Position numbers and translations under genes: made by a program. Below, one piece after another: positions 61,140 to 64,000 of a stretch of 64,000 nt of DNA. How positions within the stretch are numbered: the stretch's first letter is position 1; each line of letters begins with the position of its first letter. Below the pieces are notes generated by a model that was not told the DNA's origin, ran no database searches, and was given only the letters and a program-made list of their open reading frames with translations. This stretch comes from Candidatus Phosphitivorax anaerolimi (GTDB lineage Bacteria > Desulfobacterota > Desulfomonilia > UBA1062), in assembly GCA_001896555.1 (NCBI GenBank), contig MPOS01000011.1, positions 94,223 to 158,222 of the forward strand. The letters are read 5' to 3'.

Positions 61140-62861
61140 ATGCTTGGAAAAAAGAAATTCAGGCCCGACTGGACAGAGTGTGCACCTGAAAGCGGCAGCA
61201 TCAGGTCGATCGTCAAATACGGCAGCCCCCATGCGTTCAAGCACCCGAGCGACGGATGGGTCGCCATGATGATGGACGAGTTCGGCATGACCCGCGAGGA
61301 CTTTTCCCGTAAGCAGGACGAGGGAGCGGGGAGGGCGGTTCTGGGCCGGCCGGTTGGCTTGGACGAGCGGCACGTCGAACACCTGAAGAGCATCGTGAGG
61401 CCGGAGAACGTCTGCACCGACGACTACAGCCGGATCAAATACGCCTGCGGCAAGACTACCGAAGAGCTCATGGAGCTGCGCAAGGGGATCGTCCCGCAGG
61501 TTGCCGACGTGGTGGTGCATCCGCGCGACAAGCATGAAGTGGGCAGGATCGTGGCCTATTGCAACGAGCACACTATCCCTGTTTCCGTTTTCGCGGCAGG
61601 CTCGTCGGTGAACTTCGGGGTGCGCCCGGCTCAGGGCGGGGTGAGTCTGGTGATGAGCACCCACATGAACAAGCTCCTTGAGATCAACGAGACCAACCAG
61701 ACTGCACGGGTGCAGCCGGGCATGTTCGGCCCCGCCTATGAAGAGGCCCTGAACAAGGCACCCGAGCGTTTCGGCGCGTCCAGGCGCTACACCTGCGGGC
61801 ATTTCCCCCAGTCGTTCGAGTATTCCACAGTCGGGGGCTGGGTGGTGACCCTGGGCTCGGGCCAGGCCTCCACCTATTATGGCGATGCCTGCGACATCGT
61901 GCTCAGCCAGGAGTATGTGACGCCTGTTGGCACCTTCCGCACCCGGGAGTTCCCCGCCGCCGCCACCGGACCCAAGGTGAACGACATCATGAAAGGCTCT
62001 GAGGGGGCCTTCGGTATTCTCGTGGAGGTGACCATGAAGATCTTCCGCTACATGCCGGAAAACCGGCGGTATTTCAGCTTCATGTTCCCCTCCTGGGATG
62101 CCGCCGTGGACGCAAGCCGCGAGATCATGCAGGGCGAGTTCGGCAGGCCCGCGGTCTACCGGATATCCGACCCGGAGGAGACCGACCGGGGACTCAAACT
62201 CTACGGCATCCCCTCCCTGGTGGATGCCTTTCTCATACGGAGGGGCTACCGGCCCATGGAGCGCTGCCTGTGTCTGGGCACCGTGGAGGGCGAGGGCGGC
62301 TACACTCGCCATGTTTGGAAGAAGATCCGGAAAATCTGCCGCGGGTACGGAGCCCTGTACCTCACCGGCTATGCCTCCCGGAAGTGGGAGAAGACACGCT
62401 TCACCGAACCCTACATGCGCGAGGACCTGCAGGACTTCGGCATCCAGATCGACACCCTGGAGACGAGCGTGACCTGGGACAACCTCCATGCAGTCCACCA
62501 GGGGGTCAGGGCCTATATCAAGGCAAGGCCCAAGACCATGTGCATGGCCCATGCCTCGCACTTCTATCCCCAGGGCACGAACCTCTACTTCATCTTTATC
62601 ATGAAAACCTCCGACGTGGAGGAGTTTCGATCCTTCCAGCGGGGCGTGATCGAGGCGATCATGAAGAGCGGCGGATCGCTGAGCCATCACCACGGCATCG
62701 GCAGGATGATGGCGCCCTATCTGGAAGAATATCTCGGCAAGGAGCAGATGGAGGTGCTGAAGTCACTGAAGCGCCACTTCGACCCCCGGAACATCATGAA
62801 CCCGGGCGGCCAGCTCGGGCTCGACCTTCCCGGAGACGAGCGGAAATCCGTGGGCTCGTGA
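61140..62861 (+). CDS. FAD-linked oxidase, alkyldihydroxyacetonephosphate synthase-like
   Basis: This 573-residue protein has the PCMH-type FAD domain (ADVVVHPRDKHEVGRIVAYC, VSVFAAGSSVNFG) and C-terminal GGSLSHHHGIGRM, the His cluster conserved in AGPS enzymes. Also SYGD-like YYGDACDIVLSQEYVTPVGT and HFDPRNIMNPGGQLG. AGPS swaps the acyl group of acyl-DHAP for a fatty alcohol, making the ether bond of alkyl-glycerolipids. The family also contains other oxidases, so the assignment is probable, not certain. AAGGAG lies 6 bases before ATG 61140. Confidence 0.82.
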   Translation: MLGKKKFRPDWTECAPESGSIRSIVKYGSPHAFKHPSDGWVAMMMDEFGMTREDFSRKQDEGAGRAVLGRPVGLDERHVEHLKSIVRPENVCTDDYSRIKYACGKTTEELMELRKGIVPQVADVVVHPRDKHEVGRIVAYCNEHTIPVSVFAAGSSVNFGVRPAQGGVSLVMSTHMNKLLEINETNQTARVQPGMFGPAYEEALNKAPERFGASRRYTCGHFPQSFEYSTVGGWVVTLGSGQASTYYGDACDIVLSQEYVTPVGTFRTREFPAAATGPKVNDIMKGSEGAFGILVEVTMKIFRYMPENRRYFSFMFPSWDAAVDASREIMQGEFGRPAVYRISDPEETDRGLKLYGIPSLVDAFLIRRGYRPMERCLCLGTVEGEGGYTRHVWKKIRKICRGYGALYLTGYASRKWEKTRFTEPYMREDLQDFGIQIDTLETSVTWDNLHAVHQGVRAYIKARPKTMCMAHASHFYPQGTNLYFIFIMKTSDVEEFRSFQRGVIEAIMKSGGSLSHHHGIGRMMAPYLEEYLGKEQMEVLKSLKRHFDPRNIMNPGGQLGLDLPGDERKSVGS

Positions 62862-63006
62862 TCTCCGGCTTAAGGTCGTTCATTCGCCCCTTCGACCTTT
62901 GGCCCTGAGTGCCTCCCGTCCGGCGGACAACCGGACACCGTCCCGTATCACTCCCGTCCGCCGGTCGTTAAAGCGCTGCGCTTCCGGAGGCGATTCCCGG
63001 GCCTTC

Positions 63007-63396
63007 TCAGACCGGGGTGTGCTTAAGCGCCCCGTAGATCATGTAGATCCCGAGGCAGATGATGAACACCCCGAATGCCACGCGCAGCCACGGCCCGGGC
63101 AGCCGGTTTGCGAAGTACGCGCTGATCCAGGCCCCTGTAAAGAGGCCCAGCGCCACGATGATCGCTGTTTTCAGGTCCACATTGCCGTGCCGGGAGTATT
63201 CGATCACCGCGGCAAGGCCCACCGGCGGCAGGAGAATCGCCAGGCTGGTCCCGATGGCGCTGGGCACGGAGAAGCCCATGATGAGCACCAGGGCTGGCAC
63301 CACGATCACCCCTCCTCCTATGCCGAACAGGCCCGAGGTGATGCCGGCCGTGAGGCCGATGAGAAGAAGCAGTATGATATGTATGTCAGCAGCCAT
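63007..63396 (-). CDS. TauE/SafE family membrane protein, half size
   Basis: This 129-residue protein has four hydrophobic segments and the repeat signature GLTAGITSGLFGIGGGVIVV, PALVLIMG. Full TauE/SafE transporters have about 250 residues in two such repeats; a one-repeat form would have to dimerise. The family exports sulfite or organosulfonates, but the substrate here is unknown. Start at ATG 63396. Confidence 0.85.
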   Translation of the reverse strand: MAADIHIILLLLIGLTAGITSGLFGIGGGVIVVPALVLIMGFSVPSAIGTSLAILLPPVGLAAVIEYSRHGNVDLKTAIIVALGLFTGAWISAYFANRLPGPWLRVAFGVFIICLGIYMIYGALKHTPV

Positions 63397-63490
63397 GAAA
63401 GGCCTCCTCGTTTCTCTGTGTTATCCAACAGGTAGTGTTAACCGGACACGAGCGGATTCTCAACAGAAACGCCTGCACACGAAGCCTTTC

Positions 63491-64000
63491 TCACCGCAGG
63501 CGGCGATGAAGGCCTTTCACGAACCCTTTTCGCATCTGGATATACAGCGGAACCAGGATCATGATACCGGTCAGGGGGAGGATAAAGAAGACGATGATAT
63601 GCGTGAGGAAGGGCAGGGACTTGTGATGCGCGGTGGCCATCACGAGATAGAGCGTATAGAGGAAGTAGTAGCCCATGAAAAGCAGTCCTTCCATGCGGGT
63701 TATTTGGAAGCCGGTGATGAATACCGGCAGGCAGACGGCCGCTGTCGCGATCATGATCGGCAGGTCGAACCACATCGCCGGGAGGGGCACCCGGACCCCG
63801 TGAGTGCCCGCGAGTGCGCTGAGACCGAGTACGGCGAGGATGTTGAATATGTTGCTCCCCACAATATTCCCCACAGCGATGTCCCGCTCTCCCTTGATAC
63901 TCGCCATCACCGAGGTCGCAGCCTCGGGCAGGGAGGTCCCGGCTGCCACCACGGTCAGCCCGATCACCAACTCGCTGATTCCGAGCCTTTCCGCCATCAC
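63491..64000 (-). CDS. Ca2+/Na+ antiporter (CaCA family), C-terminal part (partial)
   Basis: The window ends inside this gene. The 169 visible residues show the second alpha-repeat (VVAAGTSLPEAATSVMASIK, GERDIAVGNIVGSNIFNILA) with the cation-coordinating GNxxGSN motif, then three to four membrane helices and a basic C-terminus. It resembles YrbG-like K+-independent exchangers. The N-terminal alpha-1 repeat lies beyond the window. Confidence 0.88.
   Translation of the reverse strand: MMAERLGISELVIGLTVVAAGTSLPEAATSVMASIKGERDIAVGNIVGSNIFNILAVLGLSALAGTHGVRVPLPAMWFDLPIMIATAAVCLPVFITGFQITRMEGLLFMGYYFLYTLYLVMATAHHKSLPFLTHIIVFFILPLTGIMILVPLYIQMRKGFVKGLHRRLR

Noticed and set aside
61011..62693. 560-codon minus-strand frame
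   Set aside because: It is antisense to the AGPS-like gene, whose motifs and ribosome site are convincing.
1..64000. CRISPR arrays, integrases, insertion-sequence transposases, prophage genes
   Set aside because: None seen on either strand; repeats present are short palindromes and REP-like units only.

Overview
The window is 64 kb of GC-rich bacterial chromosome with dense genes on both strands. The gene content suggests a Gram-negative anaerobe of the former Deltaproteobacteria (Desulfobacterota or a relative). The clues are acyl-CoA and propionyl/acetyl-CoA activation enzymes, a Cam-type gamma carbonic anhydrase, a PEP-CTERM protein, outer-membrane porin-like proteins, CHASE2 and FecR signalling proteins, and an alkyl-DHAP-synthase-like ether-lipid enzyme. 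This placement is inference. No rRNA, CRISPR array, integrase, transposase gene or prophage was seen.

Layout: (1) 1-8.5 kb holds the end of an RluA-type pseudouridine synthase, a DciA/DUF721 protein, a membrane protein, an AidB-like acyl-CoA dehydrogenase with an operator-bearing promoter, a convergent TetR regulator, tRNA-Leu(CAG), ribF, a metallophosphoesterase, a GntR/FCD regulator, a HAD phosphatase and tRNA-Val(GAC). (2) 8.5-10.6 kb holds a broken gene for a lipoprotein related to anthrax protective antigen and binary-toxin B components. It is interrupted by a frameshift and an in-frame TAG. (3) 11-17.5 kb is the conserved thrS-infC-rpmI-rplT-pheS-pheT operon; infC has an ATA start that a plain ORF scan misses. 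(4) 17.4-20.5 kb is an exported protein, a partial zinc-ribbon protein, LemA and an M48 protease with C-terminal zinc ribbons. (5) 20.7-26.2 kb holds a PEP-CTERM protein, prpE, a DUF1931 histone-fold protein and an ADP-forming acyl-CoA synthetase subunit. (6) 27.2-32 kb is a minus-strand set: cNMP-binding protein, TPR protein, FecR protein, CHASE2 adenylate cyclase, small ORF, nth. The middle genes carry frameshifts and two apparent internal deletions. (7) 32-42 kb holds DUF1015, carbonic anhydrase, penicillin acylase, PhzF, CYTH, a TGS GTPase and a UbiE/MenG methyltransferase with a small coupled ORF upstream. (8) 42-54.9 kb holds two amidohydrolases, a FadD-like ligase, MsrAB, FtsH, a tocopherol-cyclase-like protein, a hybrid histidine kinase, and a PstS-like protein with a porin-like partner. 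(9) 55-64 kb holds two tandem orphan substrate-binding proteins, a possible Cys-rich peptide with its neighbour, a GntR-glpD-AGPS operon, a half-size TauE protein and the end of a Ca2+/Na+ exchanger.

The most unusual points are the protective-antigen-like lipoprotein gene, the damaged cyclase/FecR/TPR locus, a 25-bp operator palindrome embedded in a near-consensus promoter, and two related perfect palindromes (34 and 52 bp) after genes. Several breaks can be repaired by adding one G or C to a short run, so consensus error must be excluded before calling them real mutations.
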